Below are positions 11,799 to 22,834 of a DNA stretch of 64,000 nt, in pieces. The DNA comes from Symbiodinium kawagutii. Lineage: Eukaryota; Sar; Dinophyceae; Suessiales; Symbiodiniaceae. Within the stretch, counting starts at the first letter, position 1; the number at the start of each line of letters is the position of its first letter. The stretch spans positions 42,309-106,308 of the forward strand of contig VSDK01016433.1 of NCBI GenBank assembly GCA_009767595.1, given 5' to 3'. A model generated the notes under the pieces. That model was not told where the DNA came from. It saw nothing but the letters and a program-made list of their open reading frames with translations, and searched no databases. The position numbers and the translations under genes are program-made.

Positions 11799-11979
11799 AA
11801 TAAAGTACATATACTCCTTTTTTAACCATTGTTGCTGGTGATTATCCCCTGAACCATGATTAACCCATTATTCACCATTCATAAACTGGTATTTGGTAGT
11901 TGGATCCCCTAGTTAGATCCCCTAGTCTAGTCTAAAATTAATTCCCACCACACCATTCACCCACAACCAACCGCTACAG

Positions 11980-12091
11980 CCGCCTCGCTGCGCAGGTTCA
12001 GGCTGAAACCGCGCAGCAAGAAACGCAACCACCGCTGCCCCCTCCGGATGAAGGCAGAGACAAGGAACAGCCAGCTGTTCCCAGTCGCTGG
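11980..12091 (+). CDS. Predicted internal exon, unknown protein
   Basis: Acceptor GCTACAG, donor CGCTGG|GTCTGG. Reads RLAAQVQAETAQQETQPPL, then PPPDEGRDKEQPAVPSRW. Glutamine- and proline-rich, probably a disordered linker. Confidence 0.72.
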
Positions 12092-12194
12092 GTCTGGGGA
12101 ATTTAGCATTGTTTGAAATGGCTATGGGTTGAGAATGGTTAGCTGGTTGGTGGTTGAACCACCCATGGGTAACTAGTGGTTAATAATGGTTATA

Positions 12195-12313
12195 TGGCTA
12201 TAGGTCAAGCAGTTAACCAACCAACTAACAGGGGATTTTCACCAGCAACAATAAGGAAAACAATGGATAATGATAGGGGAACCAGGAGTATGGGGTGAAC
12301 TGACCCACAGCCA
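12195..12313. mobile_element. Family A element
   Basis: TGGCTATAGGTCAA on the left and CTGACCCACAGCCA on the right, with the shared core AGGGGAACCAGGAGTA. Confidence 0.8.
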
Positions 12314-12768
12314 AATAACGATGGGAGCCTTGTGAAACCAAAAGTCCGTCTACAGCTGAGAACAGACCAGTGAAAAGAAAACGAAGTGCCCAAGCAACTG
12401 TTGGTATCTCAATCTATTGGCAACTTTGAATGACCAGGGCATAGCAACAGTTGATCAACAGACCCGTTGAAGAACTCAACTGCTCAACTGTTGGTATCCC
12501 CTGGTCATTCTCGTCGAATGTGTCGGAGATAGTTTCAACTGCTCACGGGTGTTCGATGATTGGCTGATGAATGCTGATGATTAGCAATGATCAATACTCG
12601 GGGATCGTAACCAAACACTAGTAGTTGAGTGGTCAGACAAGTATAGATCTAGGGTGGTGGCTTCCATAACTATGCCCAGTTCTACCATCTCAGCATTTGG
12701 CGGTGACTACTTGAAGACCCAGAGTTGCCAGTTGCTGGTGATCATCCCTGGGGCCTCGTCGGCGGACC

Positions 12769-12942
12769 ATGGCCGACCGAGTCATGGCCGGTGCTTGGGT
12801 GGCCCATGTTGAGCAGCGCTGGCGAGTGCTGGTTGCAGCTGACCAATTTCATGTTGGAAACCTGGAGAGTTTGGTGGAAAATTCAGGGTGTACCCCAGTT
12901 TTAGGTAATTTGATAAACATCGCTTCGAGGTGTGGAAGCTAA
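12769..12942 (+). CDS. Predicted exon or small ORF, unknown protein
   Basis: An open frame of 57 codons begins MADRVMAGAWVAHVEQRW, continues RVLVAADQFHVGNLESLVE and stops at TAA. The GC-rich part ends near 12840, where CTG|GTTGCAGC could be a donor, so the tail may be intronic. Confidence 0.5.
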   Translation: MADRVMAGAWVAHVEQRWRVLVAADQFHVGNLESLVENSGCTPVLGNLINIASRCGS

Positions 12943-13119
12943 TTTGCTGTTGGACGTGCCTGTTCTTTCAATACCTTTGGGGCAAGTCCCTGTCTCCTGA
13001 AGATGTATCTGACGCAGATGTTTCCTTCTTAACTTAAAGCCTGTTTGATCCTCAGGTTGGCCAGGGCTGTCCTGAAGTAAACTTTAGGGTTAGCTATGTC
13101 ACACACTCCCTTCTAAGGA

Positions 13120-13225
13120 TAGAATGTGGAGCCCCCCACTTAGCTAAGTTGGGACAAGCTGGTTTAGAACAAGGATAACAGCTAGGTCAGGTGTTTATTG
13201 GCTTATAGCTGCAGGGGCCCCGAAT
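13120..13225. mobile_element. Possible inverted-repeat element related to 27747-27865
   Basis: GGAGCCCCCCACTTAGCTAAG and GCTTATAGCTGCAGGGGCCCC resemble the ends and core of the element at 27747, but the pairing is imperfect. Confidence 0.4.
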
Positions 13226-13509
13226 TGCAGTGTCCAACCGATTTTGGGGGTCGCGAAGCTGGCAGATCAAGAGTCATACTCACGAGCCAGTTTGCCTTTC
13301 GTCGTTGCTTGATTTTCTGATCCAGTATAGTTGCATCGGGAAAGGTAACGCTTGCGAACCATTACACATCCAACGATTGATGTCTCATCCACTATGATTG
13401 TTGCCTGGCCTACGTTAATTGATGTCTCATCAACTATGATTGCCACATTCTTGGACGTCTGTCGGTAGCAGGGTGGGTGGCTACGTTCCAAGTTCCCCCA
13501 TGGATGCAG

Positions 13510-13644
13510 CTGTACCCCGGGCAGCAGCAACCCAGCAGCCCTGGCTGCCGCCGGTGCCAGGTCCCGACGTCCCGGGCGAGGCCGTAGATGGTCCGCCAGT
13601 GGAAACGACGGGTCCGACCGATGAGACGGAGGTGGTCCGGCGCG
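13510..13644 (+). CDS. Predicted exon, unknown Pro-rich protein
   Basis: Acceptor ATGCAG, donor CGCG|GTTAAC. Reads VPRAAATQQPWLPPVPGPD, then VPGEAVDGPPVETTGP, then TDETEVVRR. A Pro/Ala/acidic composition suggests a flexible region. The minus strand is also open but less coding-like. Confidence 0.6.
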
Positions 13645-13807
13645 GTTAACAGATTTTTGGAGCTTGGAAGGATTCATTACTTGTAGTGACTAGTGTTGAA
13701 GCTAATTAGTGAAGATTTCTGAGACATCATGAGTTGGTGTATCCTGGTTCAGGTTCCTTTTGGTTTATCATGCTTCATTTAGCTGCGGAGCTTGGTGTTT
13801 CCTGAAG

Positions 13808-13915
13808 CATCTTCCCCTGCCCACCTTTCGTCACGTGGCGAGGGCCCCAGCGGCCCCAGCGATCTGGAGCGGGCCATTCAAATGGATGAGGAGCCGATCG
13901 CGCTGTCTCCGAAGG
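13808..13915 (+). CDS. Predicted internal exon, unknown protein
   Basis: Acceptor CTGAAG, donor CGAAGG|GTGCAT. Reads SSPAHLSSRGEGPSGPSD, then LERAIQMDEEPIALSPK. It lies 164 bases after the previous exon. The phases (ends after one extra base, then starts with two) are compatible. Confidence 0.7.
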
Positions 13916-14593
13916 GTGCATGAAGCAACATGACTGGTTAGGGATGGTACTGAGTCAATGAATGATGTTGAAGTAATGCTGTTTACTAACAGTTTGGTGA
14001 ATGATTAATTGATATGAGTGGTAGTTAATTAGTTGTGAATACAGTGTAGTTCATGATTAGTGGCTGCTTCGGTCATAATGGCTAGTTAATGGTTGGTTGA
14101 TGGTGCACATTTCATTATGGTTGATAGTGGTTCATAGTGATGATAAATGTGACAGCCAGCAAAATCCAGCCATCCAAAGATAAGGTGAATATCCCCACAA
14201 GCGCACTGTTCTGATCATTTTTGGAATGCTCACAGAAGAGGGGAGGTACTGAGTTTTGATCCATAGCCATATAGGGAAGACTGATGGACGGGTGATGACG
14301 GATGCGGGTTTTATCAGCGGTGAAATTGAGAGACATCTCTCTTTGATATGTATGACGTATTCTCATATTGGTGTTCCAAATTGATAGAGTCAACGAATTG
14401 GTTTACGGGAAAAGTACCAGGAAGTGACTTGGAAAATGATGGTAAATAGTCGCCACTTTCCGGGATATTTTCTTGCTTCGCCAAATCCTTTGAACGTCAT
14501 TAACCACCCAAACAAACCACGCAGCGCTGTGATCAGTCACAGCTACCATGGTGAAATGTTGTTATTACAAACCATTGCTCTTTGGTAGTCTCC

Positions 14594-14672
14594 AACCTGG
14601 TTGCGCAAAGTGCGCCACAAGTGTTTACAGGCCAAACCAGCTTATTTTATGGATTTTCCGTGCAACCAGGTT
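14594..14672. mobile_element. Family D inverted-repeat element
   Basis: AACCTGGTTGCGCAAAG on the left and CCGTGCAACCAGGTT on the right. Each end carries a potential splice site (CTG|GTTGCG and CAACCAG|GTT). Confidence 0.75.
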
Positions 14673-15293
14673 ACTTCGCCAGATTTACCAAGCATTAGCT
14701 AGTCATTACTGACCGGCAATCAACTAACCATCAAGTACTGTAAGCATCAACCAACCATCAACCAACCATTGACCAACCAGGAAACGAGACCATGAACCAC
14801 CACCAACCAGCTCCATACCATCATTAGCCTAGCTAAGAGGTTTAAGTGACCCGCCAATCTAACCGAGGGCTTTTGTGGGTGAACCGGTGACAAAGTCACA
14901 TGTTCAGGAAACAGGGGTGAAGGTTCAATTCTTGGATAGGGATTGTTGTTTTATGTTGTTTTCATACTAGGGCGGTTGAAAGAAGAGCATATCCACCGCT
15001 CTGCTGGGTTGACGCCTACTGCAGGTTGGTCTACCCTTGGTGATGGTTGATCTCCATGGTGCTCCACATGCCGTTTCTCCAGTGCATCTGTAGATTGGTA
15101 TGCGCATCGTTGGTGGCATACCCTAAGGCAGCGTTGCTGCTTTGAAACTCGATTGCATTTTCACGCCTTCCACTGGGATGACATTTCACAATTTGACCAT
15201 TTTATGGGCAGATAAAACCGCCCAGCAGTCTAGCAAATGGCTTATCCACCCTTTGAAGCGCGGCTAGCCACGGTTCACAATGGTTACTGTATG

Positions 15294-15394
15294 TTGGTTT
15301 CTCAAAATAGGGGACCCCCCCCCCAACATCCACTATTAATCATTTATAGTAATAAAGAAACCATTTTTGGGTACCACTATTTTGAGAAACCACC
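15294..15394. mobile_element. Family B element
   Basis: TGTTGGTTTCTCAAAATAGG and CACTATTTTGAGAAACCACCA, flanked by TATG on both sides. It ends 25 bases before a predicted exon. Confidence 0.85.
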
Positions 15395-15419
15395 ATATGA
15401 TCATGGTGGCTAGCCTCAG

Positions 15420-15524
15420 CATTTCATTTACCGTCCTGATTTTGCGCCCCATCCCGCGAATCATGGTTACAGGCACCGCCGCTTGGAAAGTTGCGCAGTT
15501 TGGGGAATGGTCGAGTACACCAAG
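15420..15524 (+). CDS. Predicted internal exon, hydrophobic segment
   Basis: Acceptor GCCTCAG, donor CCAAG|GTTTAA. Reads ISFTVLILRPIPRIMVTGTA, then AWKVAQFGEWSSTPR. The first 12 residues could form a short membrane or core strand. Confidence 0.55.
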
Positions 15525-15637
15525 GTTTAATTTAGGATGTTTCTACGAACACAATTGATATGCTTGATGAATAACACTAAAAAAGTTCTGGCAAGTCTAG
15601 TAGTGGCAGTAGCTGATAACTCAAAGCAAAGCACTAG

Positions 15638-15722
15638 CTATCCGTCCCAGTCGCCCCGGCCAGGATCCATTCAAGTTGGAGCCAACACCTGAAGAAACTA
15701 ATCAGGCCCTTTTTGAGGCGCC
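15638..15722 (+). CDS. Predicted internal exon, unknown protein
   Basis: Acceptor at CACTAG or at the in-frame GTCCCAG, donor GCGCC|GTAACG. Reads RPGQDPFKLEPTPEETNQAL, then FEAP; polar and acidic. Confidence 0.62.
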
Positions 15723-16070
15723 GTAACGTGTTGGGACCTGGCAGTGGCAGATGAATCATGGGGTAACGGCTAAGTATGCACGGGGTATCACCAGTTCAGG
15801 AGTGTCATCCGTCACTTTGGCTTCTCAAGGGGTGAATCTACCACTTAGCATCTCCACAAACAACGATAATTCATAGTTATAGTTGATGATTCACATTCAT
15901 ACAGTGTGAAGAAACACTAGTACGAATAGAAAAGAATGAACTAAAATCATCATCGTAGATAAAATGGACCGTAATGATGGTAATAAAGCATAATAATGAA
16001 CCATAATGGCTTGTAATCATCAAGGAAATAATAGTGGTATGAAGCATCAAGATCTCCGGTTGACTCCTAG

Positions 16071-16147
16071 GTGGTCGACAGGTCGTCGGTCAGATTCGGT
16101 TTTGTCAACGGCGGCCATTTCAGGGGGCGCCAACCAGCTCTGGATTG
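16071..16147 (+). CDS. Predicted internal exon, unknown protein
   Basis: Acceptor GACTCCTAG, donor GGATTG|GTATAG. The preferred frame reads VVDRSSVRFGFVNGGHFRG, then RQPALDW. A second frame (STGRRSDSVLSTAAISGG) is also open. Confidence 0.5.
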
Positions 16148-16499
16148 GTATAGCTGAGCCACACATCTCATTCGAGCCATGGAATCAACCCACCAAGCAA
16201 CCGACTACCCAGTTGTAGTTGGTATATCAATAGGCATATCACTATAGTAGTTGTATACGCACTATATAATACTGACTATGAAAACAAAAATGATAGTAGT
16301 ATCAATAGGGACTATGAGTATATGAACAACTGATACTACGCCAGCAGAATAATAGGCAGATACGACAACAAGGAGTAAAATGAGTTGTAATACTCTGATG
16401 ATTGTTGTATCTTGGTATCCTATGATTACTCCTTAATGATTGGATGAAATACAACTAACCAAATGATGATAATTGCGATACTATTTTTGTTTTTTATAT

Positions 16500-16830
16500 C
16501 TCTATGGTTATTGGTATACCAACTAACCTAATGATATCAAATGGTTGTTATATCCCTAAGATTAGTGACATCCCTACAACTAATCCTATCACAATGGTAT
16601 ATAAGGTTGTTATATCCCTATACTATCCCTAAATAACTAATCCTATCAAATGGTTGTTATATCCCTATAACTAATCCTATCCCTACAACTAATCAAAGGA
16701 ATATACCAAAATATCGCAATATTAGGGATAGGATTAGTATGTTATATCCCCATATAAGATTATAAGGTTGTTATAGGAATAAATATACCTAATCCTATCC
16801 CTATATAAGGTTGTTATATCCCGAATGACT
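16500..16830. repeat. Degenerate ATATCCCTATAACTAATCCT repeats
   Basis: Phrases AACTAATCCTATC and GTTGTTATATCCC recur about ten times, partly inverted (GGGATAGGATTAG at 16728). Confidence 0.75.
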
Positions 16831-16837
16831 GTTGTGT

Positions 16838-16989
16838 ATGGCTCCCTGCGAAAATTGGTTGGCTCGGCTCCAGGCAGGCGTTCGTCAATACGACGATGAT
16901 CTCAACCTCGACGTGCCCGAGGATGAACAGGTGCCACCACAGGGGGCCGAGTGGTACCGCAACACGGTGGTAGGTAGCCCGTCACCATG
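16838..16989 (+). CDS. Predicted exon, unknown acidic protein
   Basis: A strong coding island ends at donor CCATG|GTAAGTG. It reads MAPCENWLARLQAGVRQY, then DDDLNLDVPEDEQVPPQ, then GAEWYRNTVVGSPSPW. The ATG at 16838 could be a start, or splicing may enter at CTCCAG (16873), which is in the same frame. Acidic loop plus helical start; no family recognised. Confidence 0.72.
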
Positions 16990-16999
16990 GTAAGTGTGG

Positions 17000-17290
17000 T
17001 GAAGCTGATGGTTAATGATGCTTAATGATGGTTAATGATCGGTACTAATCGTTAACAATGGCGGTTTATGATGGTCAATGATGGTTTCTAATGATGGTTA
17101 GGGATGGCTAATTATAGCTAATTATGGCTAATGATGGCTAGTGATGGCTAGTGATGGTTAATGATGGTTAATGATGGTTAATGATGGTTAATGATGGTTA
17201 ATGATGGCTAATGATGGCTAGTGATGGTTAAACATACATAGCTGATGATGGTTAATGATGGCTGGCGATGATTGGTGGTTGGGTTGAGTA
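17000..17290. repeat. TTAATGATGG nonamer tract
   Basis: Around twenty near-perfect copies of GGTTAATGAT or GGCTAATGAT. Low-complexity intron filler. Confidence 0.9.
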
Positions 17291-17466
17291 GCTGATGGTT
17301 GGTGATGGTTGATGACAGTTGAATAAATGTTAGTGGTTATTTAGAATGTCAGTTGAATAAACATACTTACTTCTATTGTTAACCACTATATTAACCATCA
17401 TAACCCCCTACTATTAACCATGTAATGACAGTTGACGGATTATTCTGGCTAATGGTGGTTCGTGAT

Positions 17467-17537
17467 GGTCGATATTTTCTGTTGGCACTGGCTCTGTTGC
17501 AAGGCAGGTTCATGACGCGGAACGTTAGCGCCCCATG
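17467..17537 (+). CDS. Possible exon, uncertain
   Basis: A short open island reads YFLLALALLQGRFMTRNVSA. I could not assign a clear acceptor, and the minus strand is also open. Confidence 0.3.
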
Positions 17538-17639
17538 TAGGAATTGGAAGGCAGGACAACCATGTACAACCCAATAATAAGTCAACAGCACCTTCAATGT
17601 TAGAGTATCATCGCATTATTTACTACACATATCCATGGC

Positions 17640-18690
17640 AAGTGATTAATCATTGGAATTGGGAATCCAACCGGTAGGGATTGAACTGACCTTTGTGAAA
17701 CTGGTGATGAGAATACCTTTGTTGTTTCAAAACTCACGAGCATAACGAGCGAAACTTGTGGCTATACAACATGATCAACTCCCAAAGTCCCACCATGGGG
17801 CAACGCTTGTTTCAAAGCATCAAATATTGGATCGTCATGTTTGGAAAATATACGAACCCTAGACTTCCCTAGACTTCCAGTTGCCTTTGCAATAGATAAC
17901 CAACCCTACTTACAACAGTGGTAGAAACCAGAACTGCTTACCTCCTAAGATGGTGACTGGAAGGGCAGGGATAGGTTTCCTAGCATCGTTTTTTTCATAA
18001 GCATGTTCGAACATTTAATTACAATGCAATTCTTTACAGTCCTAGTATAGAGTTTAGGCCCCTGATCCTCACCCTCATATTCTGACTGGAACAAGAAAGG
18101 GGGAACGCATTCCCCTACAATTCCCGCAAACATTCAATGACAAAACACCTTCAAACAAAGCGGAATTTCATCCAGTGAACCCATGCTGGTTTCCCATTGC
18201 AAGTTGTAGAATCGTACTACCATGGTTGGACCATCATCAAAATGGGATCCAGTTTTTCATCCAAGAACCTCCGACAGCCTCAAAGAATTCAAAAGCAAAC
18301 CTACCGGGTTAGGTCAAAGGCTTATCGAAGTCGTGATGATCGTCCGGGAGATTTGGACATCTCACTCTTACACCGGATGGATCATGATGGATCCTGGAAA
18401 TTGAAACAAGATCATCATGCGGGTGTGTCGAATGTGTCCACTGGCCATCGCAAGTGGCTTCGAAAATCACCTTTTACTCGTAGGTAAACCATCTACAAAT
18501 AGTGGATTTTCCAGGCAACCAGGTGAGTTTAATCATTATTGAATTAATCATGATCCTTGTTAATGGTTAGTGATGGTTAAAAGAACTAGTTGACCAGTTA
18601 ACTTATAATAGTACGCGGTGAACTAACCAGTACAGTGGCTGGCTGTTATACCTGCAGTAATCAACCACTATAACTGGTCAGTTTGCCATA
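17640..18690. other. Intron-like; possible ORF at 18197-18487
   Basis: The + frame 18197-18487 (96 codons, containing YRVRSKAYRSRDDRPGDLDI) is mildly coding-like but AT-richer than exons nearby. A half family D element (TGGATTTTCCAGGCAACCAG) lies at about 18500-18530. Confidence 0.35.
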
Positions 18691-18691
18691 G

Positions 18692-18793
18692 GGTGGTTTC
18701 TCAAAATGAGGGTTACCCCCAAATCATCCCATATCAATTATCTATAGTAATGAACCAGCCATTTTTTGGGTCCCCTATGGCTTGAGAAACATC
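18692..18793. mobile_element. Family B element
   Basis: GGTGGTTTCTCAAAATGAGG on the left and CCTATGGCTTGAGAAACATCC on the right. It ends 33 bases before an exon. Confidence 0.8.
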
Positions 18794-18825
18794 CGTGTAA
18801 TCCATGGGGTTCTGCGCTTCACCAG

Positions 18826-18927
18826 GGGCCCGCCGCGAATTTCACAGGACTTGTGGGGCGCTCCCAAGGGCTTTGCAGAGCTGACCAGCATCAACCAGGA
18901 GGAGCGGTGCCCGGGCTTGTCGCCATG
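18826..18927 (+). CDS. Predicted internal exon, unknown protein
   Basis: Pyrimidine-rich acceptor GCGCTTCACCAG, donor GCCATG|GTGGTA. Reads PPRISQDLWGAPKGFAEL, then TSINQEERCPGLSPW. Aromatic and proline content suggests a structured loop region. Confidence 0.7.
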
Positions 18928-19570
18928 GTGGTACGAACCATCCTATAATAGCCATTCTTCAAAGGGAAACCACCAGTTATGGGGGTACACCTGGTTGGGT
19001 TTGTCATATTGTACATCGATCTATAATATATATATATATGAGAATTTTCCAAGAAATTTGTTGGTAAACTTTGCAGCTTGTTCATAAGCATTCATTTTTA
19101 GGCATGGACAGCAACCAGCTACATCTGCCAACAAAGTGGAAATTTTCAAATCTGGGTTTATCCAAAGCCGCCATTTCTTTGGGCATCACGCGCGGAAGGT
19201 AGCTCTGACTCACTTTTTGTAGAGTCAGAAAAGGGAAACAAGCTTGGACAGACCCATGCAACCGAGTTTGATCTTCAGCTGGGTTTCTATTGGTTGGGTT
19301 CCATTGGGTGGCAGCTGGTTCCATTGGTTGGGTTTCACTTCAGTTGGGTTTCACTTCATCTAACTGTTATCTAGGTTGATTTGGGTTTCTTCCATTGATG
19401 TTATTGCGATGGAGCATCGGCTGCCTGGAGAGGGCTACTGCGGTGATATTTGTGTTCGTTTGGGAATGGGATGCATGAAGAACTTGATTGAGATCAATAA
19501 ACCAGCTAGTTTGAGCCAGTCCCCAGTCCAGATTTTCATAGCCGAAGCACACGAGTTTCAATGTCCCAAG

Positions 19571-19642
19571 CCCACCAGCGTTTTCTTGGGGCTGAGCCGG
19601 CTGGGTTCCCCGAAACCTAGGGGGCGAAGCAACAACTGTGCC
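19571..19642 (+). CDS. Possible exon, uncertain
   Basis: AG at 19569-19570 and GT at 19643 bracket exactly 24 codons reading PTSVFLGLSRLGSPKPRG, then RSNNCA. A long minus-strand ORF overlaps but runs through repeats. Confidence 0.4.
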
Positions 19643-20068
19643 GTACCTTGAAACTCTGCCATCGGATCTTGAGGTGGATACACTCTGGTAAACTAAGCTG
19701 ACAATCGAAAATCCAGCATCGAAATAGCTGCTTTCCCAGGATTTACTATTACAAATGATTATTTTCCATTGCCGTTGCCATGCTAGATTGCCAGAGAGTA
19801 TTGCAGCTGAGATACCACTCAGGTAGGCAAACACCAGTTGTGATAATCGAGTTACTGAAGGATTATTCTGGTTGAAACCAGCGATAGCATCATCCATAAC
19901 TGTTGCCATTTCCAAGCAGTATTATGGGATACCACAGACCACGAGGGAACGTCCAGTATGTTGTGAACAATCCAACAAATTAGCAACGAAATGTATCGAA
20001 GCACAGCTGTATTGCATTTTGTCTAAAACTACAGTTCCAAGCACCGTTTGATGCATCATCAACGCCAG

Positions 20069-20123
20069 ATGCAAAGAAAGTCGCAAGAAACCGGGCAGCT
20101 TCGCCAGATGATAGCTGCCAGAG
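20069..20123 (+). CDS. Predicted exon, helical segment
   Basis: Acceptor AACGCCAG, donor GCCAGAG|GTGTTG. Reads MQRKSQETGQLRQMIAARG. A second open GC-rich stretch (CGDRAPPDVGPYKTR, about 20155-20205) follows within 40 bases, so this locus may hold one longer exon in another frame. Confidence 0.5.
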
Positions 20124-20814
20124 GTGTTGGTAGATGACCCACGACTGTGAGGGTCCAGGGTGTGGTGACCGCGCCCCGCCAGATGTTGGACCCTACAAGA
20201 CGAGGGTGGGTTTCCCAGTGCAGCTGTGCCGATGTGCAATTGCCCATGTGCATGCTATTGATATGTGTCTGTAAAACGAATGAAGAAATCAATAAACAGA
20301 TAATCAAACAACTAAATAAGTGTATTAAAAAAACAATATATATATATATATATATTACATATTTAAGTGGTTTGATTCCGATCCAGGTCCTGGATCAGCA
20401 GTAGAGTCCGTTTTGATAGTTGGGGACGGATCTCATGGAGGGGATTTCTGGTGAACAAAATGTCACTTCGGGGATTGCTATTGGGAGATATTGGGGGATT
20501 GGTGTTCGGGGATCAGTAAGATGAACATTGTCATAGCTTGTTCATCGTGTGAGTTAATCATTAATCATTACATGTCCAACAAACATCTAATGTCTATAAA
20601 CATTTGCAACAAACACGGAGACATTAAGATAGACATTTGACCATGTGAACAGCATTGTCTGTAATCTGTGTAGTAATGTCATAGATAATCTAATCATTAG
20701 GTTAATCACTAATTTAACATTAGCAACATTACCTTTGTGATTGTCTAATTGTTGGAGGTTGACATTGTTGATCACCATAGGTAATCACCTAGACATTGCC
20801 CTCTGGTAAACTAA

Positions 20815-20893
20815 CATGACAATGGAAAAGCCACCATTTTCTTACCAAAACCCTGGGAAATCACCCATTTCTGGTGGATTTTCCATTGCCATG
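20815..20893. mobile_element. Inverted-repeat element, family D-like
   Basis: CAATGGAAAAGCCACCA on the left and TGGTGGATTTTCCATTG on the right, an inverted pair with one mismatch. Abuts the family A element that follows. Confidence 0.75.
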
Positions 20894-21006
20894 TGGCTGT
20901 GGGTCAAAACCCTTACCCCTGGTTCCCCATCATTAACCATTGTTTCCCCTATTATTGTTGGTGGAAATCCTCCATTAGTTGGTTGGTTAATATTGACCTA
21001 TAGCCA
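20894..21006. mobile_element. Family A element with ATGT direct repeat
   Basis: GGCTGTGGGTCAA on the left and TTGACCTATAGCC on the right. ATGT occurs immediately outside each end. Confidence 0.85.
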
Positions 21007-21059
21007 TGTTAGTTCACCCAAGGGCACGTTACTATTGACATGGTCGGATCTTTATTCAG

Positions 21060-21167
21060 CTGCGCATCCCAGGGACTTTGATGATGACAAGGCACAGCAC
21101 GCAGCTTCGCAGGGATCCGGGAGACGTGAGGGGGGAGGTGTTTTGCCGGTTGCAACTGGATCAATTG
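21060..21167 (+). CDS. Predicted exon, left part of an interrupted coding segment
   Basis: Acceptor TTTATTCAG. The frame beginning CTG reads LRIPGTLMMTRHSTQLRRD, then PGDVRGEVFCRLQLDQL, and runs to CAATTG at 21162-21167, where family B and A elements begin. Exact removal of 21168-21414 joins it in frame to 21415. An alternative donor GGGGAG|GTGTTT (21138) with another frame (AAHPRDFDDDKAQHAAS) is possible. Confidence 0.6.
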
Positions 21168-21259
21168 GTGGTTTCCCAACCAAAAAATGCTGGGTTTATT
21201 ACTATAAATATGACTATTAATGGATGATTCAGGGGTACCCGTATTTTGAGAAACCATCA
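21168..21259. mobile_element. Family B element inside coding sequence
   Basis: GTGGTTTCCCAACC on the left and CCGTATTTTGAGAAACCATCA on the right. CAATTG is repeated at 21162 and 21258. Confidence 0.8.
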
Positions 21260-21261
21260 AT

Positions 21262-21410
21262 TGGCGAGCTGGGTCAAGGCTTGAACCAACAATATATAAT
21301 GGGTTAATATGAACCCACAATGATGGGGGATATGAACCAACAATGATTGTGGGAAAACAATGGTGGATGATGGGGGAACCAGGGGTACAGGGTGAACCGA
21401 CCCGTAGCCA
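21262..21410. mobile_element. Family A element inside coding sequence
   Basis: TGGCGAGCTGGGTCAA on the left and GACCCGTAGCCA on the right, with CAATTG repeated at 21258 and 21409. It sits in tandem with the preceding family B copy. Confidence 0.82.
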
Positions 21411-21414
21411 ATTG

Positions 21415-21480
21415 ATGTTTAGTGCATTCCATGCGTTGGAGATGGGCTTTCGTTCGATGAGGCTAGCATTGGTGGGGCAA
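21415..21480 (+). CDS. Predicted exon, right part of an interrupted coding segment
   Basis: Follows the CAATTG direct repeat and ends at donor GGGCAA|GTAGCT. Reads MFSAFHALEMGFRSMRLALV, then GQ. Exactly 22 codons, phase 0 at both ends, continuing the frame of 21060-21167 once the elements are removed. Probably a buried helix. Confidence 0.65.
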
Positions 21481-21659
21481 GTAGCTGTAACAACCAACAG
21501 CTTGGTCCCGTGCTATTGACCGTGAGGCACGTCCTTGCACTTGTACATGTTCACTTCCCCAGCCATAGTAGACCTTTACCAGCAACTCCGTTGTAGCTAT
21601 GGCTTCTGCATAAAACAGTTGTTGGCCACATTCTTGGGCTTCTACAATTTTCTCGCTAC

Positions 21660-22270
21660 AAACCTATCGCAACATGCCTCACTACTTCCAGATCAACTCC
21701 TTGCTTAATTACGTATGTTTGCACGCTTTGGTGGTTTGGTTTTACATCATTGTGCGACAATTATACCATACACCTTCATATCATTATCATCGTTCGACCG
21801 ATCTCATTGTTTATACAGTACGATTGTCTTACTATCATCACATGTTTTTTGGGGGCGTTAAGAGCTTCGCAGAATCCGAACCTGAGACCTGAGCATTTCT
21901 CAATCCCTGTCTTGCTTCGTGGTGTCTATATACTACCGATGATGTCAGCTGATTTTTGAATTCCTTTTGCAGCAACCTGCATTTTTTTCGGATTACACAA
22001 TGCTGTTGGTTGTATCACCATGTTGTATTTGTTAACTTATATATAGTATGACTAGATCTGTTTAATCAAATATCGAATGTGTCTTAGATTGACCATATTA
22101 TCTATTTACAACTATACATGCACGCGACACCATAGTCCTTAATTTCTATCGTGTACATTTTACAATGCGTCCTGCATGGCCGAAACCACGGAATCCGAAA
22201 TGAAGTAGCTCTCGCGATGGGTTTGATGTACCTTGCTGACCTCAGTTGGCAACTGCAGGTGTATGTTGCA
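21660..22270. other. AT-rich intron-like sequence
   Basis: Two overlapping + frames at 21674-21959 are AT-rich with poor coding character. No exon called. Confidence 0.4.
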
Positions 22271-22598
22271 TACTTTATGGCGGTTTCTTAAGATAGGGGA
22301 CCCTAGAATGGTTGGTATGTTACAAACAACCATACGCAGCATGATACATCCATACATTATGGAACATCGGAACCATGCCTCACAAATTGTATTTTTTTCC
22401 GGTTGGTGGCTTCCAATATTTCTTTTCTCAACCAGACCTAGCAATTCCCCAGTTGACCAGCATATTTTTTGAGGGGCAACCAACCACCAAGCAGTTCATT
22501 GCAGGGAACCACAACCACAACGTGGGCCGCTCACCTTGTAAGCCACCCCTGAGGCTTATATACATCCATACCCCAGGCCCAAAAGCCGTAAAGTCACT

Positions 22599-22672
22599 GG
22601 TGGTGGTTTCTTAGTATGGATCTATCAGTAATATGGCTATCATGAATCCATACCGAGAAACCACCACCACCA
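22599..22672. mobile_element. Compact inverted repeat, family B-like
   Basis: TGGTGGTGGTTTCTTAGTATGG faces CCATACCGAGAAACCACCACCA with one mismatch, leaving a loop of about 30 bases. Confidence 0.8.
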
Positions 22673-22780
22673 TGGCTATCATGAACTATTCTTGCTAGCA
22701 ACCATACAAAAAGCAATGAAAGCAGTATTGGAACACACCCTGCTTCTGGTGGATGAGTCCTTCATGATGAGTCCATCCTA

Positions 22781-22834
22781 GTCATGTCGGCGAGAGATCC
22801 TTCCGCAGCTTTTGGCACGGCTGTTGTCTCAAAG
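22781..22834 (+). CDS. Predicted exon with possible start codon
   Basis: Acceptor CCATCCTAG, donor TCAAAG|GTGAAA (near consensus). Reads MSARDPSAAFGTAVVSK; ATG at 22783 could be initiator or internal. Confidence 0.65.

Noticed and set aside
19367-19915. 182-codon minus-strand ORF
   Set aside because: It runs through an inverted-repeat element (ends CTCTGGTAA and TTGCCAGAG near 19687-19797) and opposes a better + exon; composition is not coding-like throughout.
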